A DNA stretch of 64,000 nt from Burkholderiaceae bacterium 26 (lineage in GTDB: Bacteria; Pseudomonadota; Gammaproteobacteria; Burkholderiales; Burkholderiaceae). Position numbers and translations under genes: made by a program. The stretch is taken from NCBI GenBank assembly GCA_000955795.1, contig JYOB01000016.1, positions 1-64,000 of the forward strand, read 5' to 3'. Below, piece after piece: positions 41,632-56,024 of the stretch. The notes beneath the pieces were generated by a model that was given only the letters and a program-made list of their open reading frames with translations, was not told the DNA's origin and made no database searches. Positions within the stretch are counted from its first letter, which is position 1, and each line of letters opens with the position of its first letter.

Positions 41632-43206
41632 TCAGGCAGCTTCGGCCAGCGGCACGCGGATCAGATGATCGAACGCGGACAGTGCGGCCTTCGCGCCATC
41701 GCCGGTGGCGATGATGATCTGCTTGTACGGCGTCGTGGTCGCATCGCCTGCCGCAAACACACCTTCCGCACTGGTCTGGCCACGCGCATCGACGACGATC
41801 TCGCCAAAGCGGTTGCGCTCAAGCGCGCCATCCAGCCATTCGGTGTTGGGCACCAGACCGATCTGCACGAACACGCCTTCGAGCGCGACAGTGTGCTCAA
41901 CGCCATCCATGCGGCTCTTGTAGCGCAGGCCGTTGACCTTCTGGCCGTCGCCGGTGATCTCGGTGGTCTGCGCATTGGTCACGATGGTCGCATTCGGCAG
42001 GCTTTGCAGCTTGCGCACCAGCACGGCATCGGCCTTCAGCTCGCTGGCGAATTCCAGCAGCGTGACGTGGCTCACGAGGCCGGCCAGGTCGATGGCCGCT
42101 TCCACACCCGAGTTGCCGCCGCCGATGACGGCCACGCGCTTGCCCTTGAACAGCGGGCCATCGCAGTGCGGGCAGTACGCCACGCCCTTGTTCTTGTATT
42201 CCTGCTCACCCGGCACGTTGACGTTGCGCCAGCGCGCGCCGGTCGACAGGATGACCGAGCGGCCCTTGAGCACCGCGCCGTTCGCCAGCGTTACCTCGGC
42301 AAAGCCACCCGGCTTGTCTGCCGGCGTGAGCTTGACCGCGCGCTGCGTGTTCATGATGTCGACGTCGTACTGGCGTACGTGCTGCTCCAGCGCGGCGGCA
42401 AACTTCGGCCCTTCGGTCTCCTGCACGGAGATGAAGTTTTCAATGCCCAGCGTGTCGAGCACCTGGCCGCCAAAACGCTCGGCCACCACGCCCGTGCGCA
42501 CGCCCTTGCGCGCCGCGTACACCGCAGCCGCCGCACCCGCTGGGCCACCGCCGACGATCAGCACGTCAAACGCTTCCTTGGCGGCAAGCTTTTCAGCATC
42601 ACGCGCAGCAGCGCCGGTGTCGATCTTGGCGAGAATTTCTTCCACGCCCATGCGGCCCGTGCCGAAGGTCTCACCGTTCAGGAACACGGTCGGCACGGCC
42701 ATGATCTGGCGCGCTTCGATTTCGCCCTGATACAGCGCGCCGTCAATGGCGACGTGTTGGATACGCGGGTTGATCACGGACATCACGTTCAGCGCCTGGA
42801 CCACGTCCGGGCAGTTCTGGCACGTGAGCGACATGTAGGTCTCGAAGCGGAAATCCCCTTCGATATTGCGAATCTGTTCGATAACGTCAGCTTCGAGCTT
42901 GGGCGCATAGCCGCCCACTTGCAGCAGCGCCAGCACGAGCGACGTGAACTCGTGACCGGTCGGGATGGCGGCAAAACGCACGCTCACATCCGCGCCGGTG
43001 CGGCGGATCAGGAACGACGGCGCACGTTCGGCGGCGTCGCGTTGTTCGGTCAGCACGATCATGCTGGACTGCTCGGCCACGTCGCGCAGCAGGTCCATCA
43101 TGTCGCGGGAGCCCTCGCTGTCATCGACGTTGGCGACCAGCTCAATGGGCTGCACGAGGCGTTCGAGGTAGGCCTTCAGTTGGGCCTTGACATCAGCATC
43201 CAGCAT
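41632..43206 (-). CDS. ahpF: Alkyl hydroperoxide reductase subunit F
   Basis: Encodes 524 residues. An N-terminal tandem thioredoxin-like domain has the CxxC disulfide 'TCQNCPDVV' at about 128; the thioredoxin-reductase-like domain has FAD site '[10 protein letters not shown]', CPHC redox centre ('[10 protein letters not shown]', where E. coli has CPHCDGP) and NADH site '[10 protein letters not shown]'. It reduces AhpC using NADH. ATG 43206 has AAGGAAG upstream and matches the family; the frame opens 19 codons earlier. Gene order ahpC-ahpF is standard. Confidence 0.96.
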   Translation of the reverse strand: MLDADVKAQLKAYLERLVQPIELVANVDDSEGSRDMMDLLRDVAEQSSMIVLTEQRDAAERAPSFLIRRTGADVSVRFAAIPTGHEFTSLVLALLQVGGYAPKLEADVIEQIRNIEGDFRFETYMSLTCQNCPDVVQALNVMSVINPRIQHVAIDGALYQGEIEARQIMAVPTVFLNGETFGTGRMGVEEILAKIDTGAAARDAEKLAAKEAFDVLIVGGGPAGAAAAVYAARKGVRTGVVAERFGGQVLDTLGIENFISVQETEGPKFAAALEQHVRQYDVDIMNTQRAVKLTPADKPGGFAEVTLANGAVLKGRSVILSTGARWRNVNVPGEQEYKNKGVAYCPHCDGPLFKGKRVAVIGGGNSGVEAAIDLAGLVSHVTLLEFASELKADAVLVRKLQSLPNATIVTNAQTTEITGDGQKVNGLRYKSRMDGVEHTVALEGVFVQIGLVPNTEWLDGALERNRFGEIVVDARGQTSAEGVFAAGDATTTPYKQIIIATGDGAKAALSAFDHLIRVPLAEAA

Positions 43207-43283
43207 GACGACTTCCTTTGTATTCGTTGAATCCGTGTCCGGACAAATCAGGGGGCGCGGCACATGCCTGCGCCCTTAAGCAA

Positions 43284-43309
43284 ACGGCCGGCAGAGCCGG
43301 CCGTTTTTT
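43284..43309 (+). terminator. Hairpin between ahpC and ahpF with the U-tract on the plus strand
   Basis: A 9-bp perfect stem ACGGCCGGC / GCCGGCCGT with a 3-base loop. Six T residues follow on the plus strand, but only three U residues follow it when read in the ahpC-ahpF direction. It may therefore act mainly as a partial terminator or mRNA-stabilising structure that lowers ahpF relative to ahpC. Confidence 0.6.
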
Positions 43310-43342
43310 CCGCTGCATTTCTGCAGCAACAGCCTTTACAAC

Positions 43343-43906
43343 TTAGATCTTGCCGACCAGGTCGAGCGACGGCTTGATCGTCTTGGCGCCTTCGTTCCAC
43401 TTGGCCGGGCACACGTTGCCCGGGTTGTTGGCGACGAACTGGGCTGCCTTGAGCTTGCGCAGGGTTTCCTTCACGTCACGGGCGATGGCGTTGTCGTGCA
43501 CTTCCATCGTCTTGATCACGCCTTGCGGGTCGATCACGAACGTGCCGCGCAGCGCCAGGCCTTCTTCCGGAATGTGCACGCCGAATGCGTTGGTCAGTTG
43601 GTGCGTCGGGTCACCCACCAGCGGGAACTGGGCTTTGCCCACGGCCGGTGACGTTTCGTGCCACACCTTGTGCGAGAAGTGCGTGTCGGTCGTGACGATG
43701 TAGACCTCGGCGCCAGCCTTCTGGAATTCTGCGTAGTTGTCCGCTGCGTCTTCCACTTCGGTCGGGCAGTTGAAGGTGAATGCGGCCGGCATGAAGATCA
43801 GCACGGACCACTTGCCCTTGAGCGACTCATCCGTGACTTCGATGAACTTGCCGTTGTGGAACGCTTGGGCCTTGAACGGTTGGACTTGAGTATTGATCAG
43901 CGACAT
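43343..43906 (-). CDS. ahpC: Alkyl hydroperoxide reductase subunit C (2-Cys peroxiredoxin)
   Basis: Encodes 187 residues. Peroxidatic cysteine lies in 'AAFTFNCPTE' (about residue 47; most enzymes have FTFVCPTE), the resolving cysteine in 'NVCPAKW' near the C-terminus. It is a cytoplasmic enzyme removing hydrogen peroxide and organic peroxides, recycled by AhpF. ATG 43906 ('MSLINTQVQPF') matches the family start exactly; the frame extends 23 codons further. Confidence 0.97.
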   Translation of the reverse strand: MSLINTQVQPFKAQAFHNGKFIEVTDESLKGKWSVLIFMPAAFTFNCPTEVEDAADNYAEFQKAGAEVYIVTTDTHFSHKVWHETSPAVGKAQFPLVGDPTHQLTNAFGVHIPEEGLALRGTFVIDPQGVIKTMEVHDNAIARDVKETLRKLKAAQFVANNPGNVCPAKWNEGAKTIKPSLDLVGKI

Positions 43907-43988
43907 AGTGGTTTTCGGTTGGGTTGCTTGGTTGACAACGGAATGGATCGTATCGTCGATCGATGCATTGCACAAGTTGATTGATATG

Positions 43989-44024
43989 ATTTTACCGATT
44001 GTTTTTTTCTATTGCCTGGGCAAT
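43989..44024 (-). promoter_or_regulatory. Probable ahpC promoter with a palindromic activator site
   Basis: On the minus strand TAAAAT (43994-43989) can serve as -10. At the place of the -35 there is only a weak hexamer, overlapped by the palindrome ATTGCC-nn-GGCAAT (44011-44024). An activator sitting over the -35 is what OxyR does at ahpC promoters, but the sequence is not a textbook OxyR site. The gap to glgA (404 bp in all) shows no other feature. Confidence 0.45.
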
Positions 44025-44308
44025 CGAGCACCTACCGACTGAAGCGCCACATATCCAAAAGGTGCGTCTGCGTGCATAGACGAAATTACATGGCGCACCC
44101 GCAGGTTGCACACCCCGCACGTGCTCTCGCCGCGCGCACATGACGTACAGCCCAGGCGGCGCGGGCCAAGACTACAGCCTTGTCAGCGTCTGTCTGACTG
44201 GCATAGGTCTTGCGCGAAGAGGTCGATCGAAAACCTCCGCCGCGCATCGGCGCCGTCCACTGCTCATGCAGTTGGCTGACGGCCCGGCAGGCAAATTCCT
44301 CCGGGAGC

Positions 44309-45940
44309 ATGACCTTGTCGCTGAACGTTCTCTTTGTCGCTTCTGAAGCTGTGCCGCTGGCCAAGACCGGCGGGCTTGGAGATATGGTCGGGGCCTGCGC
44401 GCACGCATTGCGGCGCGCAGGCATGAAAGTGACGGTGATGCTGCCGGGCTATCCCGACGCCATCACGCAGTTGCAGCACACGCGCACCGTGTGCGAATGG
44501 ACCGACCTGCCGGGCGGCCGCGCCCGCCTGCTGAGTGGCCGCATGGGCGCACAGGGCATCCCGGTGCTGCTGTTCGACGCGCCGGCGCTGTTCGCACGGC
44601 CCGGCAATCCTTACCTCGACGGCCACGGCCAGCCATATGACGACAACGCGCTGCGCTTTGCGGCATTCAGCCAGGCCGCTGCGCGCGTTGCCGGCGGTGT
44701 GCCGGGCGTGCATCGTTTTGACATCGTGCAGGCGCATGACTGGCATGCGGGGCTGGTGCCGCTGTTCGTCAAGCGTGCGCAAGTGCCGGTGAAGACCGTC
44801 TTCACGATCCACAACCTCGCGTTCCAGGGCAATTTCCCGATGCATGTGGTACCGGATATTGGCGTGCCGGCCGATGCGGCGCACGAAGCCGAGTTCTGGG
44901 GTCAGTTCAGCTTCCTGAAGGCCGGCCTGCTGTGGGCAGATCGCATCACCACGGTAAGCCACGCCTATGCGCGCGAAATCCTGACCGACACGGCAGGTTG
45001 CGGCATGCAGGACCTGCTGCGCGCACGCCAGCAAGACCTCGTCGCCATCCTCAACGGCATCGACAACGACGTGTGGAACCCGTCGAAAGACCCACTGCTG
45101 CCGCAGCCGTTTGTTGCCGCCAACCTGAGCGGCAAGCACACCGCCAAGCGCGTACTGCAGCAGCGCTTCGGGCTGCCGGAAGACGCCAAGGCGCCGCTGC
45201 TGGCCGTGGGCAGCCGCCTGACGCATCAGAAGATGGCCGACGTGACGTTGCAGGCGCTGCCCCAACTGCTGGAATCCAACCCGCAATTGCAGGTCGCCGT
45301 GCTCGGCTGCGGTGAACACGCCTACGAGACCGGCATGGCTGAGCTGGCAGCGCGGTATCCGCGCCAGGTGGCCGCGAAGATCGGCTACACCGAAGCCTAT
45401 GCCCATCTGCTGCACGCCGGCGCCGACATCCTGCTGCATGGCAGCCGCTTCGAGCCGTGCGGCCTGACGCCGCTCTATTCGATGCGCTACGGCACGGTGC
45501 CGGTCGCGTCGCGCGTCGGGGGGCTGATGGACACGATCACCGATCGCGGCTCGCCCGAAGCGGCGTTGCACGGCGCCACAGGCTTCCTGTTTGACGGCGA
45601 CACCGCCGACGCCATGGTGGCCGCGGTGGAGCGTGCCCTGCGCGTCTTCGCCCAGCCGCAGGCGTGGCGCATCCTGCAATACAACGGCATGACGACCGAC
45701 TTCGGCTGGTCGCAGCCCGCACGCGAATACATCGCGCTGTACCGCACCCTCGTGCCAGCCGCCACGCCAATGCCCGCCGTGGCGCTTGCGCAGACGCCCG
45801 TCACACCCGACGCGCTGCATACGCCCCGACCCGACCAACCTGTGCGTACGCCGGCGCGGCGACGCTCGACGGCGCTGTCCGACGAGATCCGAGCGCACGC
45901 GGTGGCGCGCGCCGCCAGTGCCGAGAAGATCCGTGCCTGA
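44309..45940 (+). CDS. glgA: Glycogen synthase
   Basis: Encodes 543 residues of the GT5 glycogen/starch synthase family, extending alpha-1,4-glucan from ADP-glucose. It shows 'KTGGLGD' at about 18-24, 'HDWHAG', 'TIHNLAFQG', and the C-terminal 'GSRFEPCGLTPLYSMRYGTVPVA' with the catalytic glutamate. It is about 60 residues longer than usual because of a proline/arginine-rich tail (from about residue 490). ATG 44309 has GGGAG five bases upstream; the frame opens 33 codons earlier. It is the first gene of the glycogen/trehalose cluster; glgC, the ADP-glucose supplier, is not in the window. Confidence 0.94.
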   Translation: MTLSLNVLFVASEAVPLAKTGGLGDMVGACAHALRRAGMKVTVMLPGYPDAITQLQHTRTVCEWTDLPGGRARLLSGRMGAQGIPVLLFDAPALFARPGNPYLDGHGQPYDDNALRFAAFSQAAARVAGGVPGVHRFDIVQAHDWHAGLVPLFVKRAQVPVKTVFTIHNLAFQGNFPMHVVPDIGVPADAAHEAEFWGQFSFLKAGLLWADRITTVSHAYAREILTDTAGCGMQDLLRARQQDLVAILNGIDNDVWNPSKDPLLPQPFVAANLSGKHTAKRVLQQRFGLPEDAKAPLLAVGSRLTHQKMADVTLQALPQLLESNPQLQVAVLGCGEHAYETGMAELAARYPRQVAAKIGYTEAYAHLLHAGADILLHGSRFEPCGLTPLYSMRYGTVPVASRVGGLMDTITDRGSPEAALHGATGFLFDGDTADAMVAAVERALRVFAQPQAWRILQYNGMTTDFGWSQPAREYIALYRTLVPAATPMPAVALAQTPVTPDALHTPRPDQPVRTPARRRSTALSDEIRAHAVARAASAEKIRA

Positions 45941-45971
45941 CCGCGCCTGACGCTCTGCCCCGCTTTCACGC

Positions 45972-48900
45972 ATGCCCGAGACCAAGTCGCCCAAGCCCGC
46001 TACTCCACGTAAAACCACGGCCGCACTCAAGGCGGCCAAGCCCCCCGGCAGCAATGCCAAATCGGTGACCCGGCCGGCAGCAATGCCGAGCACCGCACCG
46101 CCCACCGCGGCGGAGCCCCCATACGCTCCGGCCATCTGCTACGTGCATCCGCTGCAACTGGGCAGGCTCGACCGCTGGGACGGCGTGCTCGACCGCATCG
46201 CCTCGTTGGGTTTCGATCATGTGTTGATGGCGCCGCCGTTTGCGGTGGGTGCGTCCGGCAACGTCTTCGTCACCCGTGACCATGCGCAACTGCATGCGGC
46301 GCTAGGCGGAGGGCCGGCCGACGCCGCGCTCGCCAAGCTGGCCGAAGGCTGCCACTCGCGCGGGCTTACGTTGCTGCTCGACTTGGTGATCGACCGCGTG
46401 GCCGTTGATGCGCCCCTGCGTGCCGACCACCCGGACTGGTTCGCCAGCCATGCCGAAGACGGCAACGCGCTGGACCCGCGCCTGCCGCCATCGCACCTTG
46501 AGGTGGCGTCCTTCCGCCACGACGACCCGCGCAACGCAGATGCCATCCTCACGTGGTGGGCTCAGCAACTGCGGGCCTGGGCCGCATTGGGCATTGGCGG
46601 GTTCCGCTGCGAAGCGCCCGCCCGCCTGCCTGCAGACGGCTGGCGCACGTTGATTGCCGACGTGCGCAAGGACGCCGGCGCCGTACGCTTCCTGGCGTGG
46701 ACGCCCGGCATGGATGGTGCGGCGCTCGATGCGCTGGCCGGTGTCGGCTTTGATGCAACATTTTCGTCGCTGCGCTGGTGGGATTTCCGCGCCGGCTGGA
46801 TGGTGGAAGAGCACGCGCGCCTGGCCGCTGTGGCACCGCCCATCGCCACCGTGGAAGCACCGTTCGGCACGCGCTACGGACAGGCGTTTGGCGACGCGAT
46901 GATCCGTGAACGCGCCTATCGCCGCCTCCTGCACGTGGCCGACACGCTCGATGCCGGCTGGCTGATGCCGCTGGGCTTCGAACGGGGCGCCCTGCTGCCG
47001 ATGCTGGCCGAGCGCGGTGACCCCTCCGACCAGCAATGGATCGACGCCCATGCCGCATTCGACCTGAGCGATGCCGTGCGCGATGTGAACGCCACCATCC
47101 GCGCCGCACGCGAGACGAACACCGTGGCGCCGCACGCCGAACTGCGCATGCTGACTGGCCCCGACGCGCCCGCCACCGCCCTCTTGCGCGCCGACGGCCC
47201 CGACCTGCGCGCGGGCGATGCCGCCACACTGACCGTCATCAACCCTGATCTGCACATGGGCGTGTCGGTGCATGCCGACCACTTTCTGCCCGGCGTGGCT
47301 GGCGGCTTTACGCGCGGCGTAGCGCTCGACCTGCTGACCGAACCGGTGGGCAGTTGCGACGACACGCTGCGTGCCAATGCACGGCCCTTGGCCGAGATCG
47401 ATCTGCTGCCCGGCGACGTGCAGGTCTGGCGCGTGTTCCGCAATGCTCCGGTGCGCTATCCCGCGACAGCCAAAGCCGCCAAGAGCCAGCGCGCCAAGGC
47501 CGGCGAAGCGAAAGACCCTGTCAACGCGGCCATTGCGTCGCCGCGCATCGGCATCGAACAGGTGCAGCCCTCCGTTGAAGACGGCCGCTTTGCCGTGAAG
47601 CGCCTGGTGGGCGATGACATCGTCGTCGAGGCCGATGTGCTGATGGACGGGCACGACAAGTTGGCCGTGCACCTGCTGTGGCGCGCGCAAGATGAAGACA
47701 CGTGGCAGCACGTACCGATGATGCCGCTGGGCAACGACCGCTGGCGTGGCGCGTTCCGGCCCGAACGGCTGGGGCGGCACGCCTATGCCGTGGCCGCGTG
47801 GCGCGATGCGTTCGGCACCTACCGGTCTGAACTGGAGAAGAAGCACACCGCCGGCGTGGACGTAACGCTGGAGCTGGAAGAAGGCGCGCAGCTCGTCGCA
47901 CAGGCCGCAGAACATGCGCCGAAGGACGCACCGGTCGACGCCTTGCACAAACTGGCCCACCTGTTGGCCGAGGCGGACCACGCGCACCGTCTCACGCTGC
48001 TGTTGGACCCCGTGACCGCCCACGTGATGGCGCAGGCTTCGCACTACCGGCCGTTCTACGTGGAAAGCGTGGCGTATCCGCTGGACGTGGAACGCGGTGG
48101 CGCGGCGTTCGCGAGCTGGTACGAGCTGTTCCCCCGCTCGGCATCGGATGACGAACAGCGGCACGGCACGTTTGACGACGTGATCCGCCGGCTGGGCGCC
48201 ATCCGCGGCATGGGCTTCGACGTGCTGTACTTCCCGCCCATCCACCCCATCGGCCGCACCAACCGCAAAGGCCGCAACAACAGCCTGCGTGCGGAGGCCG
48301 ACGACCCCGGCAGCCCATACGCCATTGGCGCTGCCGAAGGCGGGCACGACGCCATCCATCCGCAGCTCGGCACGCTGGAAGATTTCCGCCGCCTGGTGCG
48401 CGCCGCGCGTGAGAAAGGCCTGGAGCTGGCGCTGGACTTTGCCATCCAATGCTCGCCCGACCACCCCTGGCTGCGCGAGCACCCGGGCTGGTTTGCATGG
48501 CGCCCCGACGGCAGCATCAAATACGCCGAGAACCCGCCCAAGAAGTACGAAGACATCGTCAACGTCGACTTCTATGCCAGCGATGCCAAGCCCGGCCTGT
48601 GGACCGCCCTGCGCGATGTGGTGATGTTCTGGGCCGACGAGGGTGTGCGCCTGTTCCGCGTCGACAATCCGCACACCAAGCCGCTGCCGTTCTGGGAATG
48701 GATGATTGGCGAGGTCCGTGCGCGCTATCCGGATACGGTGTTCCTGTCGGAAGCCTTCACGCGGCCCAAGGTGATGTACCGGCTGGCGAAGGTGGGGTTT
48801 TCGCAGTCGTACACGTACTTCACGTGGCGGCACACCAAGCAGGAATTCATCGATTACCTGACCGAGCTGACGCGAACGCCGGTGCGTGAATATTTCCGCC

Positions 48901-49558
48901 CGCACTTCTTCGTCAACACGCCGGACATCAACCCGGTGTTCCTGCAGTCGTCGGGCCGGCCGGGCTTTTTGATTCGTGCCGCGCTGGCGGCCACGCTGTC
49001 TGGCCTGTGGGGCGTCTATAACGGGTTCGAGCTGTGCGAAGGCGCTGCGGTGCCGGGCAAGGAGGAGTACCTCGACTCCGAGAAGTACCAACTGCGCGCG
49101 TGGGACCACAACCGCCCCGGCAACATCGTCAAAGAGATTGCGCTGCTCAACCGCATCCGCCGGGCCAATCCGGCACTGCACTCGCACCTGGGCGTGACGT
49201 TCCAACCCGCCTCGGGTGAGCAGATCCTGTTCTTCAGCAAATCGACGCCGCCCGTGGTGCCAGCGCAGTTGGGAACCTCGCCGGCCGAATTGGCCAACGC
49301 CCTGCCGCCAGACCGCTTTGGCGACAACACGGTGTTCGTGGCCATCAACCTCGACCCGCGCTCCGCGCACGAATCCGATATCGAACTGCCACTGTGGCAA
49401 TGGGGCCTGCCTGACCACGGCGCGCTGATGGCCGAGAACCTGGTCAACGGCCAGCGCACCGTGTGGCGCGGCAAGTGGCAGCACATCCGTCTTGAACCCG
49501 AGCAGCCGTTTGCCATCTGGCGCGTGCGCCCGGCCCTGCCTTCGGAGGAACAACCGTC

Positions 49559-49562
<4 letters not shown>
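45972..49562 (+). CDS. glgE: Maltosyltransferase GlgE with an extra N-terminal GH13-like domain
   Basis: Encodes 1196 residues, far longer than the usual 650-700. Residues about 530-1196 are a complete GlgE (GH13_3), which adds maltose from maltose-1-phosphate to alpha-glucan: an N/S-type beta domain, then catalytic '[10 protein letters not shown]' (nucleophile D898), 'SEAFTRP' (E927) and 'NTPDIN'. Residues about 50-420 resemble another alpha-amylase barrel ('[18 protein letters not shown]', '[12 protein letters not shown]', '[14 protein letters not shown]'). There the nucleophile aspartate position reads glutamate, and the upstream 'D.V.NH' has lost its histidine, so it is probably inactive and structural or glucan-binding. 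It overlaps the treS gene by 4 bp. Confidence 0.93.
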
Positions 49563-53049
<3,487 letters not shown>

Positions 53050-53053
<4 letters not shown>

Positions 53054-55356
53054 CCGCACTCGACTTTGCCTCTCCAACCAAAACTGCCGCCGCCCCTGAG
53101 GCGCCGATCGTGCTACCGCCCGGTGTCGACCAGATGCGCGTCGACGCGCTCACGCATGGCCGCCTGGGCGACCCGTTTGCCGTGCTCGGGCCGCATCGCG
53201 TGGACACCGACGACGGCACGCGCTGGGTGGTGCGTGCCTTCTATCCCGGTGCGCGCCGTGTGCAGGCCATCGACGCACGCGGCCAGATCATCACCGAGAT
53301 GACGCCGGTGGGCCGCACGGGACTGTTCCATGGCCCGCTGCGCGCCGATGCGCAAGACGTGTACGGCCACCCCGACCTTTATCGCCTGCGCATCATCTGG
53401 CCTGCAGGCACCGGCCATGAAGCCGTGCAGGAAACCGAAGACCCATACGCCTTCGGCCTGCTGCTCGGGGATCTGGACCTGCATTTGCTGAACGAAGGCA
53501 CGCATTGGGCGCTGGCGAGCTGCCTGGGCGCGCAGGCCATCCGCATCGACGGCATCAGCGGCGTGCGCTTTGCGGTTTGGGCACCGAATGCGCAGCGCGT
53601 GTCGGTGGTGGGCGACTTCAACCAATGGGACGGACGCCGGCACCCCATGCGCCTGCGCCATCAGGCTGGCGTGTGGGAACTGTTCCTGCCCAGTGGCTTG
53701 GGCGTCGGCCCCGGCGCGCGCTACAAGTTCGAGCTGATTGGCGCCGACGGCCATCTGATGGTCAAGGCCGACCCCGCTGCCCGCCAGACCGAACCGCCGC
53801 CCGCCACCGCATCGGTGGTGGCCGACCCGGCCCCGCTGCGCTGGAGCGATGACGACTGGATGCAAACGCGCGCTGAACGCCACAAACCTGACGCGCCCAT
53901 CAGCATCTATGAAGTGCATGCCGGCTCGTGGTTGCGCGATCTGGAAGACGGCGGCCGCAACCTGCATTGGGATGAGCTGGCCGACCGGTTGATCCCCTAC
54001 GTCACGGCGCTCGGCTTCACGCACATTGAACTGTTACCGGTGGCGGAACATCCGTTCGGCGGCAGTTGGGGATATCAACCACTCGGGCTGTTCGCACCGT
54101 CCGCGCGCTTTGGCTCGCCCGAGGCGTTTGCACGCTTTGTTGATCGCTGTCATCAGGCAGGCCTGGGCGTCATCGTCGACTGGGTGCCCGCGCACTTCCC
54201 AACCGACGCGCACGGGCTGGCGCAGTTTGACGGCACCGCGCTGTACGAACACCAAGACCCGCGCGAAGGCTTCCATCAGGACTGGAACACGCTCATCTAC
54301 AACTTCGGCCGCAATGAAGTGCGCGGTTTCCTGATCGCCAGCGGGCTGGAATGGCTGGAGCGCTTCCATATCGACGGCCTGCGTGTGGATGCCGTGGCGT
54401 CGATGCTCTATCGCGACTACTCGCGCCGCGCCGGCGAATGGGTGCCCAACCGCTACGGCGGTCGCGAAAACCTTGAGGCCGTGGCGTTCCTCCAGCAGAT
54501 GAACACGGTCGTGCACGAACGCTGCCCCGGCGCCATCACCATCGCAGAAGAGTCAACCGCGTGGCCCGGCGTGACCGCCCCCGTGGAATTCAACGGCCTG
54601 GGCTTCGACTACAAGTGGAACATGGGCTGGATGCACGACACGCTGCACTACATGCAGCGCGACCCGGTGTACCGCCAGCACCATCACGACGGCATGACGT
54701 TCGGGCTGGTGTACGCGTTCTCCGAGCACTTCATCCTGCCGATCTCGCACGACGAGGTCGTACACGGCAAGGGCTCGCTGCTGGGCAAGATGCCCGGCGA
54801 TGAATGGCAGCGGCTGGCGAACCTGCGCGCCTACCTGGCGTTCATGTGGACGCATCCGGGCAAGAAGCTGCTGTTCATGGGCAGCGAGTTCGGGCAAGTG
54901 GGCGAATGGAACCACGACGCATCGCCCGAATGGCACCTGCTGGATGACCCGCGGCACCGTGGCGTGCAGCGGCTCGTGCATGACCTCAATGCGCTCTACC
55001 GGAACGAACCGTCATTGCATGCGCGAGACACCGCGCCGGAAGGGTTCAACTGGGTGATTGGCGACGACCGCACCAACAGCGTGTTCGCCTTCCTGCGGCT
55101 AGACGGCGACGGACGGCCGATGCTGGTGGTGGCAAATATGACGCCGGTGCCGCGAGAGGGATATCGCATTGGCGTGCCGCGCGCCGATGGCGCCACGCAT
55201 TGGCAGGAGGTACTGAACACAGACGCCGCCGTGTATGGCGGCAGCGATCTCGGCAACGGTGGCGCGGTGGATGTGGACCACGTGGCTGCGCATGGGCAGG
55301 GGCAGTCGTTGGTGTTGCGGTTGCCGCCGTTGGGGGTTGTGGTTTTGAAGGTTTGA
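53050..55356 (+). CDS. glgB: 1,4-alpha-glucan branching enzyme
   Basis: Encodes 768 residues from GTG 53050, overlapping treS by 4 bp. It has an N-terminal CBM48-type module twice (about 30-130 and 160-270; '[14 protein letters not shown]', '[21 protein letters not shown]'), then the GH13_9 barrel with '[17 protein letters not shown]', '[12 protein letters not shown]' and '[13 protein letters not shown]'. It introduces alpha-1,6 branches. The coding region stops exactly where a run of GGTTTT repeats begins. Confidence 0.96.
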
Positions 55357-55447
55357 GGTTTTGGTTTTGGTTTTGGTTTTGGTTTTGGTTTTGGTTTTGG
55401 TTTTGGTTTTGGTTTTGGTTTTGGTTTTGAGTTTTGGTTTTGAGTTT
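55357..55447. repeat. Tandem hexanucleotide repeat (GGTTTT)12 abutting the glgB stop
   Basis: Twelve perfect copies of GGTTTT fill 55357-55428, starting on the base right after the glgB TGA, followed by degenerate copies (GAGTTTT etc.) to 55447. Because the repeat begins after the stop codon, slippage alone would not change GlgB, but it would change the mRNA tail and spacing. On the minus strand it would encode a Lys-Pro repeat, with no sign of a gene. Confidence 0.95.
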
Positions 55448-55469
55448 TTGTGTTGGTGGTCTGCCTCCC

Positions 55470-55980
55470 TTTCGTACCCTGCCGGGCACGACTCACTTTT
55501 CTTTGTCTTGCCAAAGAAAAGTAAGCAAAAGAAAGGCGCGCCCGAGATGGCGAAAGACTCCTTGAATTTATGTCGCAGGGAGGGGAAGGGAAAAACTCGC
55601 TGCGCTCAGACAGTTTCCCTTCCTTTTTCCGCCCTGCAACAGAAATTCAAGGCGCCATCTAGGGCTGGGAACGGCCAAACCAACGGAGCACTTAGGTGCG
55701 CGACGAAATCAGAGCGGTACTGGGCGAACTGGCTGGAGAACAACAGGACGTGCAACGTTGGCAATCGACTGTTTGCTTCTCCTGCCCTAGATGGCGCCTT
55801 GAATTTTTGTAAGCGGGCGGAAACAGGACGGGGAACTGTCTGAGCGAAGCGAGTTTTCCCCGTCTCCGCCCGGTTACAAAAATTCAAGGGATGGGTCGCC
55901 ATCTCGGGCGCGCCTTTCTTTTGCTTACTTTTCTTTGGCAAGACAAAGAAAAGTAAGTCGTGCCCGGCAGGGTACGAAAC
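55470..55980. repeat. 511-bp element with 198-bp imperfect inverted arms
   Basis: The left arm (55470-55667) and the right arm (55783-55980) are reverse complements with scattered mismatches; a 115-bp centre separates them. Each arm holds, from the outside inward: 'TTCGTACCCTGCCGGGCACG', an internal hairpin (CTTTTCTTTG / CAAAGAAAAG), 'GGCGCGCCCGAGATGGCG', a long hairpin flanked by CTTGAATTT / AAATTCAAG, and 'GGCGCCATCTAGGGC'. There is no transposase frame. The outer segment recurs at 1-105. It looks like a non-autonomous dispersed palindromic element that has landed twice, head to head. Confidence 0.88.
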
Positions 55981-56024
55981 AGGGATGAACCACCAAGGCA
56001 AAAAGACGCAAAACGCCTCAACCA

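Noticed and set aside
46302-49553. 1083-codon minus-strand frame
   Set aside because: It is exactly antisense to glgE; histidine/glutamine/arginine-rich shadow composition and no motifs.
54996-55514. Minus-strand frame with a long Lys-Pro repeat
   Set aside because: The repeat is just the GGTTTT tract read on the other strand; the rest is antisense to glgB. The resemblance to TonB-like Lys-Pro linkers is accidental.
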